Part shown: positions 9,135 through 18,098 of the stretch, piece after piece
Position numbering within the stretch: position 1 is the first letter of the stretch
Layout: every line of letters starts with the position of its first letter
DNA from: Negativibacillus sp.
GTDB taxonomy: Bacteria > Bacillota > Clostridia > Oscillospirales > Ruminococcaceae
NCBI GenBank assembly: GCA_020024325.1
Contig: JAHHTY010000011.1
Span: 1 to 39,547, forward strand
Direction: 5' to 3'
DNA: 39,547 nt
Notes under the pieces: generated by a model
The model's input: only the letters and a program-made list of their open reading frames with translations
The model's database searches: none
What the model was told of the DNA's origin: nothing
Program-made: the position numbers and the translations under genes

Positions 9135-9589
9135 TAGAAAATAACACCGTTATTTTCCAGTTCATCCAGCAAATCACCCATAATGTCTACATTGTATGGT
9201 GTAATGATATAAGTATTATTTGCTACACGTTTCATCTGACCGTTATTTGCATAAGCTACACCACACAGAAAATCGATCAATCTTCTGGCAACATCTTTGC
9301 TGGTTTGCTCCAAATTCAGTACAACTGTCTTTTTTGCATTCAGATGATCAGCAATAGACGCTGCGTCTTCATAGCGTTCCGGTTTTACCAAAACTACTGC
9401 CAACTGGGTGGTTGCATGGATGTTTACCACTTTATTGTGTTTACGGTCGGAAGAAGAAGAGGAAACCGGCATCTGGGTATCATCCTCATCCTGCTCTACA
9501 TTTCCTGCCTGCATATCGTCATCATACTCATTATCATAATTATCATCTGGAATTCCAATCAAGTTTCGTAGTGTATCTCTTAGTGCCAT
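9134..9589 (-). CDS. sepF: Cell division protein SepF
   Basis: 151-aa FtsZ-anchoring division protein. The N-terminus MALRDTLRNLIGI matches the amphipathic membrane-targeting helix of SepF. An acidic, flexible linker (about 14-55) follows, then the globular SepF domain (about 58-150) that forms rings and binds the FtsZ tail. The frame is open to 9661, but that start would overlap the upstream gene and precede the membrane helix, so I use the ATG at 9589 with an AAGGAG site 11 nt away. It begins 7 nt after ylmE and overlaps ylmH by one base. Confidence 0.93.
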   Translation of the reverse strand: MALRDTLRNLIGIPDDNYDNEYDDDMQAGNVEQDEDDTQMPVSSSSSDRKHNKVVNIHATTQLAVVLVKPERYEDAASIADHLNAKKTVVLNLEQTSKDVARRLIDFLCGVAYANNGQMKRVANNTYIITPYNVDIMGDLLDELENNGVIF

Positions 9590-9596
9590 AATGTCT

Positions 9597-10316
9597 CTAG
9601 CTCCTTTTATAATTCCTTTGTCCAAACATTGCCGTACCAATGCGGACAATGGTTGAACCATGTCCTATTGCAATTTTATAATCTCCGGACATTCCCATAG
9701 ATAAAATTTCCATACTGATATTATCATATTTTTTTTGCTTTATGTCAATAAAGAGTTCGCTCATTCGCGAAAAATATTGCGAAAGTTCCTCTTTATTTTC
9801 GCATACCGGTGGAATTGTCATCAATCCTTTTACTCTAACGTGTTGGAATTTAGAAATTTCTTTCAAAAGAGGCAGCACTTCTTCCGGCATTGCACCGGTT
9901 TTATTTTCTTCTTTACCAATGTTTACCTCAATAAGAACTTCCATTACCTTATCAATAGCCGCACATTGCTTTTCAATTTCTTTTGCAAGCTTTATGCTGT
10001 CCACCGATTCAATCATAGATACCTTATCTACGACCTGACGCACTTTATTTGTTTGAAGGTGACCGATAAAATGAATATCCACCCCGTCTTTATGGTAGCT
10101 GTCATACTTTGCACACAGTTCCTGTGCCTTGTTTTCTCCCAAAAGAGTAATCCCTTGTGCGATGGCTGCATTAACCAGAAGGGGATCAACTGTTTTGGTG
10201 ACTGCCATCACGCGAACTTCCTGCGGATTTCTTCCTGCATTGATTGCCGCCTGATTGACCTGTTCTAAAATTGTCTGCACATTTTGTGCTACTTCCTGTT
10301 CATTAAGCACCTGCAT
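9597..10316 (-). CDS. ylmE: YggS/PLPBP-family pyridoxal phosphate-binding protein
   Basis: 239-aa PLP-binding protein of the YggS/PROSC family. K41 in AVTK is the Schiff-base lysine; GEN and FIGHLQTNK motifs follow, and the C-terminal phosphate-binding region reads MSGDYKIAIGHGST...RIG. The family balances free vitamin B6 and amino/keto acid pools and has no robust enzyme activity of its own. It is a fixed member of the sepF cluster in Firmicutes. The start is uncertain: the ATG at 10316 or an in-frame TTG at 10328; both overlap the end of the HlyD-like gene. Confidence 0.92.
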   Translation of the reverse strand: MQVLNEQEVAQNVQTILEQVNQAAINAGRNPQEVRVMAVTKTVDPLLVNAAIAQGITLLGENKAQELCAKYDSYHKDGVDIHFIGHLQTNKVRQVVDKVSMIESVDSIKLAKEIEKQCAAIDKVMEVLIEVNIGKEENKTGAMPEEVLPLLKEISKFQHVRVKGLMTIPPVCENKEELSQYFSRMSELFIDIKQKKYDNISMEILSMGMSGDYKIAIGHGSTIVRIGTAMFGQRNYKRS

Positions 10317-11595
10317 TGCCTGATACAACCCCTTTCACGGTATCTTCATTCAAGAGTGTTCCGTCTTTCATCTCTACACCGCCGCTTTCCAAAATAACCA
10401 TGTCCAGACGGTTAAGGGTATGCTCTTGGTCTGTTCCTTCTCTTGGTTCACAAAGAATAAAGTTACCGTTATCTTTAATAATCTCTACCGGTTTAAACCG
10501 AACAGTAGTCTTATCCAGTACATAAACTCCCGGTATGTTCTGTTCATGATATAACGCTTTGGAGTTTACACGCAATCCCGAATAGGTTGTAAAAATAATA
10601 TCTACACTCTGCTTTCTTATCTGGAGAAGCTGTGCGGTAATATCCTTACACTCAAAAAGAACAACTGATTTTTTTCTTTCATTATCCGGAATAATTTTAA
10701 CAACTTTTGCCGCTACCGTTTGACCGTTAGCAAACTTAAAATCAAGTTTAACATTATCTTCCACTTCAAATTTTTGCGCCTCGGCATTTGCTAAATCTAC
10801 ACCAAGGTACCAGATATGGCTTTTGATAATTTTACCGGCTGCACTTCCCACAGATTTCGGTGAAGCTGATTTTTTTTGTTGATATTCTTCATAAGTCATA
10901 TTTGATAATTCATTTGCAGTTAAAGTTTCTTCATATCCATCCACATTTTTACAGAAGTATCCTGCGTCCGGTGCCTCGATAGCAACACCCTTTTCTTTTG
11001 TCTTTGCTTTTTCTAAATAAGAAATTTCTGTGTTCAGCTGGGCAATTCTATCAGCAAAAGTATCCTCTTCACCCAATGCTATCTTTTTACGGTTCAACAA
11101 ACTGGTCAATTCTTCTTTCTGTTTGCTGATTCCTTCCACAACTCCGTCAGCAGAAGTATCAACGATTCTGCCAACTTGGTTGTTGATTTGACTGGAAAGA
11201 TTGGTAACCGCAGAATAGCGTGTCGCTTTGACTGTCTGTGCTTTCTCCAAGGATTTTAGCTCTTCTCTCATCTGGTCAATCTGGTTATTCACCATTGACA
11301 CTTTTTTATCCTTATAGACCACCGCTACATCCTGTTTCTTTGCTACTTCTTCTCCGTCTGCATAGTTATAAACAGTAACACCGTTTACCTTTTGAGGAAT
11401 AATCTCTTCATTTCGGAACACCATTCCCTCTGCACGGACAAAATCATAGATGGTATCGTCCATTACCTGCTCTGTACGCAATTTAATGTTAGCAAAGCCC
11501 CAGAGCTGGCTGCTGATATATATAAGCAAGAATACAGCAAAGCCCAGCGCAATAAAGCGTCCGTTTTTTTTGCTTTTCCTTTGATAACCTGCCAT
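10303..11595 (-). CDS. HlyD-like membrane protein in the division cluster
   Basis: 430-aa protein with one N-terminal membrane helix (about 13-33) after a basic tail (QRKSKKNGR), an extracytoplasmic barrel-like segment, a long coiled coil (about 95-205) and a C-terminal beta-rich region. The layout resembles HlyD/periplasmic adaptor subunits of export systems. No transporter or outer-membrane partner is encoded nearby. It sits between hfq and ylmE-sepF, and overlaps ylmE. Proteins annotated as HlyD-family adaptors occur here in several Clostridia; its function is not established. The context argues for a cell-envelope or division role over efflux, but this is inference. The start has a GGGGGG site 6 nt upstream. 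Confidence 0.8.
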   Translation of the reverse strand: MAGYQRKSKKNGRFIALGFAVFLLIYISSQLWGFANIKLRTEQVMDDTIYDFVRAEGMVFRNEEIIPQKVNGVTVYNYADGEEVAKKQDVAVVYKDKKVSMVNNQIDQMREELKSLEKAQTVKATRYSAVTNLSSQINNQVGRIVDTSADGVVEGISKQKEELTSLLNRKKIALGEEDTFADRIAQLNTEISYLEKAKTKEKGVAIEAPDAGYFCKNVDGYEETLTANELSNMTYEEYQQKKSASPKSVGSAAGKIIKSHIWYLGVDLANAEAQKFEVEDNVKLDFKFANGQTVAAKVVKIIPDNERKKSVVLFECKDITAQLLQIRKQSVDIIFTTYSGLRVNSKALYHEQNIPGVYVLDKTTVRFKPVEIIKDNGNFILCEPREGTDQEHTLNRLDMVILESGGVEMKDGTLLNEDTVKGVVSGNAGA

Positions 11596-11633
11596 TTCAT
11601 TCCCCCCATATTACAGCAGCCAACTGCTGATTG

Positions 11634-11870
11634 CTAGTCTTCTTCCGGAACCACTTCATTTTCCATCAATTTCACTGCTTTTGTAGGTGTAATTGTAGAA
11701 ATGGCATTTTTATAAACAAGATTTTGGCGTCCCTCATTTTCGATAATGATGGTAAAGCTATCAAAACCTCTCACATAACCTCTAAGCTGAAAACCATTAA
11801 CCAAATAGACAGTCACAACAATCTTTTCCTTGCGGAGTTTGTTTAAAAAAACATCTTGTAAATTAAGCAT
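11634..11870 (-). CDS. hfq: RNA chaperone Hfq
   Basis: 78-aa Sm-like protein forming hexameric rings that pair small RNAs with mRNAs. The Sm1 region (LQDVFLNKLRKEKIVVTVYL, residues 4-23) is canonical. In the Sm2 motif the usual YKHAIST reads YKNAIST: the residue aligned with His57 of E. coli Hfq is N55, encoded AAT. K54 is kept. The tail is short and acidic (NEVVPEED), as in Gram-positive Hfq. It follows miaA, the order seen in Bacillus and E. coli, and precedes the HlyD-like gene by 38 nt. Confidence 0.95.
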   Translation of the reverse strand: MLNLQDVFLNKLRKEKIVVTVYLVNGFQLRGYVRGFDSFTIIIENEGRQNLVYKNAISTITPTKAVKLMENEVVPEED

Positions 11871-11916
11871 AAAATATAGCCTCCCTTGTCAGTGTACTAC
11901 ATTTTTCATTTATTTT

Positions 11917-11943
11917 TTGTCACCTTGTGGTATACAGTGACAA
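11917..11943. repeat. Inverted repeat upstream of hfq
   Basis: TTGTCAC (11917-11923) and GTGACAA (11937-11943) form a 7-bp perfect inverted repeat in the 84-nt miaA-hfq gap. No U-tract follows in either direction, so it is not a standard terminator. It could be an operator or an mRNA hairpin; nothing more can be said. Confidence 0.4.
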
Positions 11944-11954
11944 CTTATGCCCTG

Positions 11955-12908
11955 CTAATTTTCATCTGTCAATATTTCTTGTGCATATTCTGACATATTA
12001 AGATACATCTGCTCAGGTGCGGAAAAATCTTCTGCGAAAAACCAGCGGTATCTTTCATCTCGACGAAACCACGTCAGCTGACGTTTTGCATATCTTCTGG
12101 ATTCCTGACGAATGTGGTCGCACGCTTGTTCCAATGACTCTTCTCCTGCAAGATATGCTGCCATCTCTTTATACCCGATCGCCTGAAAACTGGTGGTATT
12201 ATAGCCGTTTTCGATAAGCCACTTTGCTTCTTCTTCCAAGCCTGCCTCAAGCATTTTTGTAACACGAAGGTTGATACGGTCATAAAGCTTTTGACGATCA
12301 TGGAAATTTAAAGCCATCATACATAAACGGTAAGGAGATGGTTGTTGACGGGAAAGTTGCTGATGCTTTGAAATTGGCACACCTGTTGTGTGGTATACCT
12401 CTAATGCACGAGCCACCCTGCCGACATTGTTTGGATGTATTTTTTTTGCAGCCTCAGGATCTACGTTATTTAAACGCTGCCACAATTCTTCTGCACCGTT
12501 TTCTTCTGCAAACTTGCGATATTCCTCTCTCAATTTAGTATCGCTCTCCGACTCTGAAAAACAGATATTATCCACTAAAGAACTGATATACAGACCTGTC
12601 CCCCCAACAACAATCGGCAGTTTTCCTCTTGCTGAAATCTCATTTATCTTTTCTCGGGCAAGCTCTACATATTCTGCTACCGAAAACGGCTCGGATGGTT
12701 CCACAAAATCAATCAGATGATGTGGTATACCCTCCATCTCTTCCGGTATCGGCTTTGCTGTTCCCACCGTTAATCGACGGTAAATCTGCATTGAATCGGC
12801 AGAAATAACCTCTCCGTTCAGCAGCTGTGCCAAACGAACCCCGGCAGCGGTTTTACCCGAAGCGGTCGGTCCCGCTACCACAACAAGCGGAATCTTTTTT
12901 TCTTCCAT
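11955..12908 (-). CDS. miaA: tRNA dimethylallyltransferase
   Basis: 317-aa enzyme that adds an isopentenyl group to A37 of tRNAs reading codons that begin with U. The P-loop is GPTASGKT (13-20), D38 lies in SADSMQIYR as the catalytic aspartate, and the dimethylallyl-transferase core continues to about residue 300. The frame is open to 13013 inside mutL; I use the ATG at 12908 with GGAGGTG 6 nt upstream. Its product is the substrate of MiaB, encoded first in the same gene run, so both steps towards ms2i6A37 are made together. It starts 29 nt after mutL. Confidence 0.96.
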   Translation of the reverse strand: MEEKKIPLVVVAGPTASGKTAAGVRLAQLLNGEVISADSMQIYRRLTVGTAKPIPEEMEGIPHHLIDFVEPSEPFSVAEYVELAREKINEISARGKLPIVVGGTGLYISSLVDNICFSESESDTKLREEYRKFAEENGAEELWQRLNNVDPEAAKKIHPNNVGRVARALEVYHTTGVPISKHQQLSRQQPSPYRLCMMALNFHDRQKLYDRINLRVTKMLEAGLEEEAKWLIENGYNTTSFQAIGYKEMAAYLAGEESLEQACDHIRQESRRYAKRQLTWFRRDERYRWFFAEDFSAPEQMYLNMSEYAQEILTDEN

Positions 12909-12937
12909 CTTTTCACCTCCGTCATTCTGGAAAGCAG

Positions 12938-15025
12938 TTATCCCAAACGCCCAAACATTCGCTCGATTTCTCGTTTTGAAATTACCTTTGCTACCGGTCT
13001 TCCGTGCGGACAATATTTTGCATCCTCATCGGACTGCAAAAGTTCTATAATCTCCTGCAACTCTGGAAGCGTATTTTTATCGTTTGCCCTCACCGCACTT
13101 TTACATGCTACCGAATGCAGCAGATCGTCTAATGCCTGCGGTGTTATATCCTTTTTATTTTTAGATAGGCTATGAGCTGTTTGTTCTATAATTTCCTTGA
13201 TTTCTGCCCCTAACAGCATTACCGGGACTTCTCTCACCATCAAGTCACCATCACCAAAATCTTCCACCAAAAAACCTGCCTGTTGAAAGAGTTCGAGATT
13301 TTGTGCTGCCCCTTGATAATCTTCCCGACTTAAATGAACCATTACCGGTTCTAAAAGCAGCTGACGATCCTCTGTAAAGCTTTGCTGACGCAGTCGATTA
13401 AAAATCAGTCTTTCATGTGCTGCGTGCTTATCAACCAAAATCAGCTGATCTTTACCTTCGACAATCAAGTAGGTACCCATAACCTCCCCCACTAGTCGAA
13501 GATGTTGCGGTTCTTGTGTTTTGGACATTTCCCGATGAAAACCATCTTCCTTCGGCTCATTTTTTTGTGTTCGGAATCCTTGTTCCGGTTGTTCCTGCAA
13601 GGTGGTTTCCTGTCGTTTCAGCATGAAATTATGCGGTTTTGTTTCACACTTTTCCACGCTGGCAGAATTTGTATGCTCCGATGTGTCTTTTACACAAGGA
13701 CGCTCCTGTTTTGTATCCGGTAAAATTGTTCTTTCTTTTTCAGTGGTTGTATGTGCTGGCTCCCATTCTTGTATTCTCTGACCACAGTCGTGGAAAACCA
13801 ATGTTTCATCCGAATGAAGGGAGAGATCTGACTTTGTTTGATATTTGCTTTGCCCTTGACCAATAAAGCTGCGGTACTCTGCTGCACTCATTCTGTTTAA
13901 TACAGGTTTTGTTTGTTTGGGTGGTGTTTTTGCCAGTTGTTCAAGGTCCGTCTGCTCTATTTCCGGCTGCCGCTGCAAATCGAAAACTGTCATTGTTTTT
14001 TTACTGCTTTGTGCTGCTGTAGACAAAGGGGTCTTATCTTGTGTAAACAAAGCATTCTTGATTCCATAATAGACTGCGTCAAAAACCGGACGTTCATTTG
14101 TAAAGCGCACCTCTATTTTTGCCGGGTGAACATTGATATCTGTTTCCGTTAACGGTATTAGAAGGTTTAATACACACGCCGGAAACTTGCCAACCATCAT
14201 AGAATGCTTAAAAGCTTCTTCCAGCGCTGTTCTTGCCGTTACACTTTTTACATAGCGTCCATTCACAAAAAAGGTCTGCATAGTTCGGTTAGAACGGCTT
14301 GCCGTTGGAAGTGTGACAAAACCGCTGACATGAACCTGCCCCTGTGTATAGTCCACTTTTGCAAGACCTTTGGTAAACTCTCTTCCATACACTGCATGGA
14401 TTGCAGAAATCAGCTTGCCGTCCCCCGGTGTATGTAGCTTTGTCTGACCTTCACGGATAAACTGAAAAGAAATTTCCGGATGAGAAAGTGCAATGCGTTC
14501 CACCACCCCTGCTACCGAATTTCCTTCCTGAACGTCCTTTTTTAAAAATTTCATTCTTGCAGGCGTATTATAAAACAAATCTGCAACACGGATTGTTGTT
14601 CCTTCCGGGCAGCCGGCCGGCATTGTTTCCCCAATCTGAGCTCCTTCTCCCCGATAACAAATTCCCTCATCTTCGCCCTGCTGTCGGGTCAGCACTTCAA
14701 CACGGGAAACCGCATGGATAGATGCCATTGCTTCCCCGCGAAATCCCAGGGTTGCAATGTGCGATAAATCCTCTTGTGTGCGCACCTTGCTGGTTGCATG
14801 ACGCAAAAACATCATCTTTATATCATCCGGTTGGATACCGCTTCCATTATCGCTGACACGAATCAATGTCACGCCACCGTGCCGAATTTCTATTGTAATT
14901 TTAGAAGCACCTGCGTCAATAGAATTTTCTACCAGCTCTTTTACAACTGATGACGGTCGCTCTACCACCTCTCCGGCAGCTATCAGCTGAGAAACCTCAT
15001 CATCCAGCAGTCGAATAACACCCAT
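12938..15025 (-). CDS. mutL: DNA mismatch repair protein MutL
   Basis: 695-aa mismatch-repair ATPase/endonuclease. GHKL motifs are ELVENSIDAG (30-39), DNGSGI (59-64) and GFRGEA (94-99). A long variable, Gln/Lys-rich linker covers about 335-500. The C-terminal endonuclease motif is DKHAAHE at 532-538, with Lys in place of the usual Gln and no Glu at the last motif position; D, H and first E are kept. ACKSAVRAN and CPHGRP (from C672) complete the metal site. So it is the nicking type of MutL used in bacteria without MutH. The gene follows a small regulator gene by 30 nt. Confidence 0.96.
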   Translation of the reverse strand: MGVIRLLDDEVSQLIAAGEVVERPSSVVKELVENSIDAGASKITIEIRHGGVTLIRVSDNGSGIQPDDIKMMFLRHATSKVRTQEDLSHIATLGFRGEAMASIHAVSRVEVLTRQQGEDEGICYRGEGAQIGETMPAGCPEGTTIRVADLFYNTPARMKFLKKDVQEGNSVAGVVERIALSHPEISFQFIREGQTKLHTPGDGKLISAIHAVYGREFTKGLAKVDYTQGQVHVSGFVTLPTASRSNRTMQTFFVNGRYVKSVTARTALEEAFKHSMMVGKFPACVLNLLIPLTETDINVHPAKIEVRFTNERPVFDAVYYGIKNALFTQDKTPLSTAAQSSKKTMTVFDLQRQPEIEQTDLEQLAKTPPKQTKPVLNRMSAAEYRSFIGQGQSKYQTKSDLSLHSDETLVFHDCGQRIQEWEPAHTTTEKERTILPDTKQERPCVKDTSEHTNSASVEKCETKPHNFMLKRQETTLQEQPEQGFRTQKNEPKEDGFHREMSKTQEPQHLRLVGEVMGTYLIVEGKDQLILVDKHAAHERLIFNRLRQQSFTEDRQLLLEPVMVHLSREDYQGAAQNLELFQQAGFLVEDFGDGDLMVREVPVMLLGAEIKEIIEQTAHSLSKNKKDITPQALDDLLHSVACKSAVRANDKNTLPELQEIIELLQSDEDAKYCPHGRPVAKVISKREIERMFGRLG

Positions 15026-15055
15026 CCCTGTCAGCTCCTTTCCGGTTTGAAATTT

Positions 15056-15280
15056 TTATTTGCGGTTAATCTCTCTGCACTCGGTTCTTCCCATCAGGTA
15101 GTCCAGCGAAACTTGAAAGAAATCGGCAATATCTACCATAGTGATTGCATGAGGATATAATTTTCCTTCCTCATAATCCTTTATCATTCTTGGAATGCAC
15201 CCCAGTTCAGAGGCAAGTTCTTCTCTTGTATAACCTTTTTCATTTCTTAACGCATATATTCTGTCAGCAAAAAATGCCAT
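15056..15280 (-). CDS. Small XRE-family HTH regulator
   Basis: 74-aa protein that is little more than one Cro/C1-type helix-turn-helix domain: residues 7-62 contain LRNEKGYTREELASELG, then the recognition helix with IPRMIKDYEEGK, and IADFFQVSLDYLMGR at the end. No effector domain is present. It sits between mutS and mutL (gaps of 29 and 30 nt) with its own AAGGGG site, so it is part of the repair transcript. Target genes are unknown; autoregulation of the operon is possible. Confidence 0.88.
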   Translation of the reverse strand: MAFFADRIYALRNEKGYTREELASELGCIPRMIKDYEEGKLYPHAITMVDIADFFQVSLDYLMGRTECREINRK

Positions 15281-15309
15281 TGCCTGTGCCCCTTCTCTAA
15301 CATATAATT

Positions 15310-17949
15310 CTAAATTCGTGCTTTCAGTTCGGAAAGCAGTACCAAAGCCTGAACCGGTGTAATTTTTTCAATATCAATTTCCTTTAAGCGTCTGATTACT
15401 TCCGGTTCTTCCGCTTCAATTAACTGCGGTATTTCCATCTCTGTTTTCTTTGTCTTTTTGCCTGTATTTACAGACAGTGCTGCACCGGATTCCAGCTGCT
15501 TTAAAATTTGCTGTGCCCGTTGGATAATCTCTTCAGGGATACCGGCTAAACGAGATACATCAATGCCATAGCTGTCATCTGTACCGCCTCTGATAATGCG
15601 ACGCAGGAAGAAAATTTCATCGTCCTTCTTTTTAACGGCTATATTATAATTTTTGATATTGCTAAACGCTTGCTCTAGCTCGGTCAATTCGTGATAGTGA
15701 GTTGCAAACAGTGTCTTTGCCCCCAGTTTTTTACGGTTTGCAATATGCTCAATGACTGCTCTTGCAATGCTCATTCCATCAAAGGTAGAGGTTCCGCGTC
15801 CAATTTCGTCCAAAATAAGCAAACTGTTTTGGGTAGCATTTTTTAAAATTTGTGCTACCTCGCTCATTTCAACCATAAAGGTGGATTTTCCCGAAGCCAA
15901 ATCGTCTGAGGCTCCCACGCGGGTATAAATTCCGTCTACAACACCGATTTGAGCTGCACGGGCAGGAACATAAGAACCAATCTGCGCCATTAAAACAATC
16001 AATGCCGTCTGCCTCATGTAGGTAGATTTTCCAGCCATATTAGGACCTGTAATGATTGCTACCTGATTTTCCGACTGATCCAACAAAGTATCATTTGCAA
16101 CAAACAGGGTATCTTTGAGCATTTTTTCTACCACAGGATGACGCCCATCTTGAATGTGGATTCTTCCCGATAAATCCACATCCGGTCGGCAATAATTCTG
16201 CTCCAATGCAACATTGGCCATGCTTGCATACAAATCAAGCCATGCAATTGCATTTGCTGTGGACTGTACCCGATGAATTTGTTCTGCAACCTGTTCTCGG
16301 ATCTCGTCAAAGAGCTTATTTTCCATCACAAGAATTTTCTCTTTTGCGCCCAAAATGGTCTGCTCCAACTCTTTTAATTCTTGTGTGATATATCTTTCGC
16401 TTCCGGTCAAAGTCTGTTTGCGGATATACTCTTGAGGCACCTGTGAAAGGAAGGATTTTGTTACTTCGATATAGTAGCCAAAAACATTGTTAAAGCCAAT
16501 TTTCAAATTCTTAATACCGGTCTTTTCCCGTTCCTGTGCTTCCACTTGGGCTAAAACACCTTTTGTGTTATGTACAATATTTCTTAAAGAATCCAGTTCT
16601 TTGCTGTATCCTTCCCGAATGACACCGCCATCCTTTAAAACATTGGGTGGATCATCCGCTATTGCACAGTCAATCAATCCGCAGATATCTTCAAGCGGGT
16701 CCATATTTTCTACCAAACGACGCAGGTAAACCGTTTTCACCTGACCGATTGTTTCTTTAAGCATCGGAAGTTTTTGTGCTGTAAACTGCAAGGTTCGCAT
16801 CTCTCTAGGAGTTACCGATCCATATACAATACGGGTAATTAAGCGCTCCAAATCGAAAATATCCTGAAGCACTTCTCGTATTGCATCAAGGCGGATGGTA
16901 TCTTCCAGCAGTTCACCCACAGCGTTTAGACGTTTGTTAATCATCGTTGGGTTGAGAAGAGGTTTTTCGATAACAGAACGAATCAGACGTTTTCCCATCG
17001 CAGTCTTTGTTTTATCTAAAACCCACAGCAAGGTTCCTCTCTTTTCTCCGCTGCGCAGTGTCTTTGTCAGCTCTAAATTTCTTCTTGCTGTCAAATCCAG
17101 CGTCATATATTGTGCGTCGCTGTATATCTCTAAGTGAGTTAAGCTCTCCAGTCCATGGCGTTGTGTTTGGGTTAAATAAGAAATCATTACCCCCAAAGCC
17201 ATCAAAATAGGGGATCTTTCCTGCTCAAGTTGTAAAATCGGCTCTGCTCCGAATTGCTCTTGTGCAATTTTACAGCAGTTTTTCCACTCGAACAGGCTGT
17301 CATCCAGCACATCTGCCTCAAGATGCAGTTTCTCTTTTAAAAAAATTTCGATTTCTTTACATTCTGCTGCAGCCGCATTCATCAACACTTCTGCCGGAGA
17401 AAAACGTCCCAACTCGTTAAGAACTCTTTTGTCCCAATCAGAATCAATTTGTAATGCACACACTTCCCCGGTGGATACATCCGAAAAGGTCATTGCAAAA
17501 CATTCCGAATCCGGCTCTCGATAAATAACGCACAGATAATTGTTTACCGCAGCATCCAGCATATTGCTTTCCAAAACGGTTCCCGGTGTAACCACACGGA
17601 TAATCTCTCGTTTTACCAATCCTTTTGCCGTTGCCGGATCTTCCACCTGTTCGCAGATGGCAACTTTATATCCTTTTTTTACCAGTTTTGCGATATAATT
17701 TTCGCTGCTGTGATAAGGAACGCCGCACATTGGAGCTCGTTCTTCCAATCCACATTCCTTGCCTGTTAGGGTCAACTCCAGTTCTCTGGAAGCAATTAAA
17801 GCATCATCAAAAAACAATTCATAAAAATCACCCAGTCTGAAAAACAACAGCTGTTCCAAATAACGCTGTTTCACGTTCCAATACTGGCGCATCATCGGAG
17901 AAAGTTTTGTTACATCAACGGGTTTGCTTGAAATCTTTCTTTCCATCAT
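15310..17949 (-). CDS. mutS: DNA mismatch repair protein MutS
   Basis: 879-aa mismatch-recognition ATPase. The mismatch-binding Phe-X-Glu motif is in GDFYELF (F42, E44). Connector, lever and clamp domains follow; the ATPase carries Walker A GPNMAGKST (635-643), Walker B in LLILDEIGRGTSTFDG, and a signature-like SKSTFMVEM segment. The C-terminal end contains the helix-turn-helix dimer region (DVSRLAGIPEEIIQRA). Length fits the MutS1 class. Two adjacent ATGs (17949 and 17946) are possible starts after AAAGGAAA. The 149-nt upstream gap contains a strong hairpin. Confidence 0.97.
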   Translation of the reverse strand: MMERKISSKPVDVTKLSPMMRQYWNVKQRYLEQLLFFRLGDFYELFFDDALIASRELELTLTGKECGLEERAPMCGVPYHSSENYIAKLVKKGYKVAICEQVEDPATAKGLVKREIIRVVTPGTVLESNMLDAAVNNYLCVIYREPDSECFAMTFSDVSTGEVCALQIDSDWDKRVLNELGRFSPAEVLMNAAAAECKEIEIFLKEKLHLEADVLDDSLFEWKNCCKIAQEQFGAEPILQLEQERSPILMALGVMISYLTQTQRHGLESLTHLEIYSDAQYMTLDLTARRNLELTKTLRSGEKRGTLLWVLDKTKTAMGKRLIRSVIEKPLLNPTMINKRLNAVGELLEDTIRLDAIREVLQDIFDLERLITRIVYGSVTPREMRTLQFTAQKLPMLKETIGQVKTVYLRRLVENMDPLEDICGLIDCAIADDPPNVLKDGGVIREGYSKELDSLRNIVHNTKGVLAQVEAQEREKTGIKNLKIGFNNVFGYYIEVTKSFLSQVPQEYIRKQTLTGSERYITQELKELEQTILGAKEKILVMENKLFDEIREQVAEQIHRVQSTANAIAWLDLYASMANVALEQNYCRPDVDLSGRIHIQDGRHPVVEKMLKDTLFVANDTLLDQSENQVAIITGPNMAGKSTYMRQTALIVLMAQIGSYVPARAAQIGVVDGIYTRVGASDDLASGKSTFMVEMSEVAQILKNATQNSLLILDEIGRGTSTFDGMSIARAVIEHIANRKKLGAKTLFATHYHELTELEQAFSNIKNYNIAVKKKDDEIFFLRRIIRGGTDDSYGIDVSRLAGIPEEIIQRAQQILKQLESGAALSVNTGKKTKKTEMEIPQLIEAEEPEVIRRLKEIDIEKITPVQALVLLSELKARI

Positions 17950-18050
17950 TTTTTCCTTTCTGCATCAAATTTTATCAACTGTTTTGCACAGAACAGGAAG
18001 TTCCTTTTCTCTGCAAAGCAGTCACGTTTTCCGTTGCCTGAATGCAAGGT

Positions 18051-18081
18051 CAGCCAGCACCTTGAAAGCAGATGCTGGCTG
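18051..18081. repeat. Hairpin in the ylbF-mutS gap
   Basis: CAGCCAGCA (18051-18059) and TGCTGGCTG (18073-18081) form a 9-bp perfect stem around a 13-nt loop. The minus strand has no U-tract after it, so full termination is unlikely. It may be an RNA-stability, processing or partial-attenuation element that sets mutS level relative to ylbF and miaB. Confidence 0.5.
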
Positions 18082-18098
18082 GCAATACAGTTCAAAAA

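Noticed and set aside
9735..10268. A 177-codon plus-strand frame opposite ylmE
   Set aside because: Antisense shadow with Phe/Cys-rich translation and no start signal.
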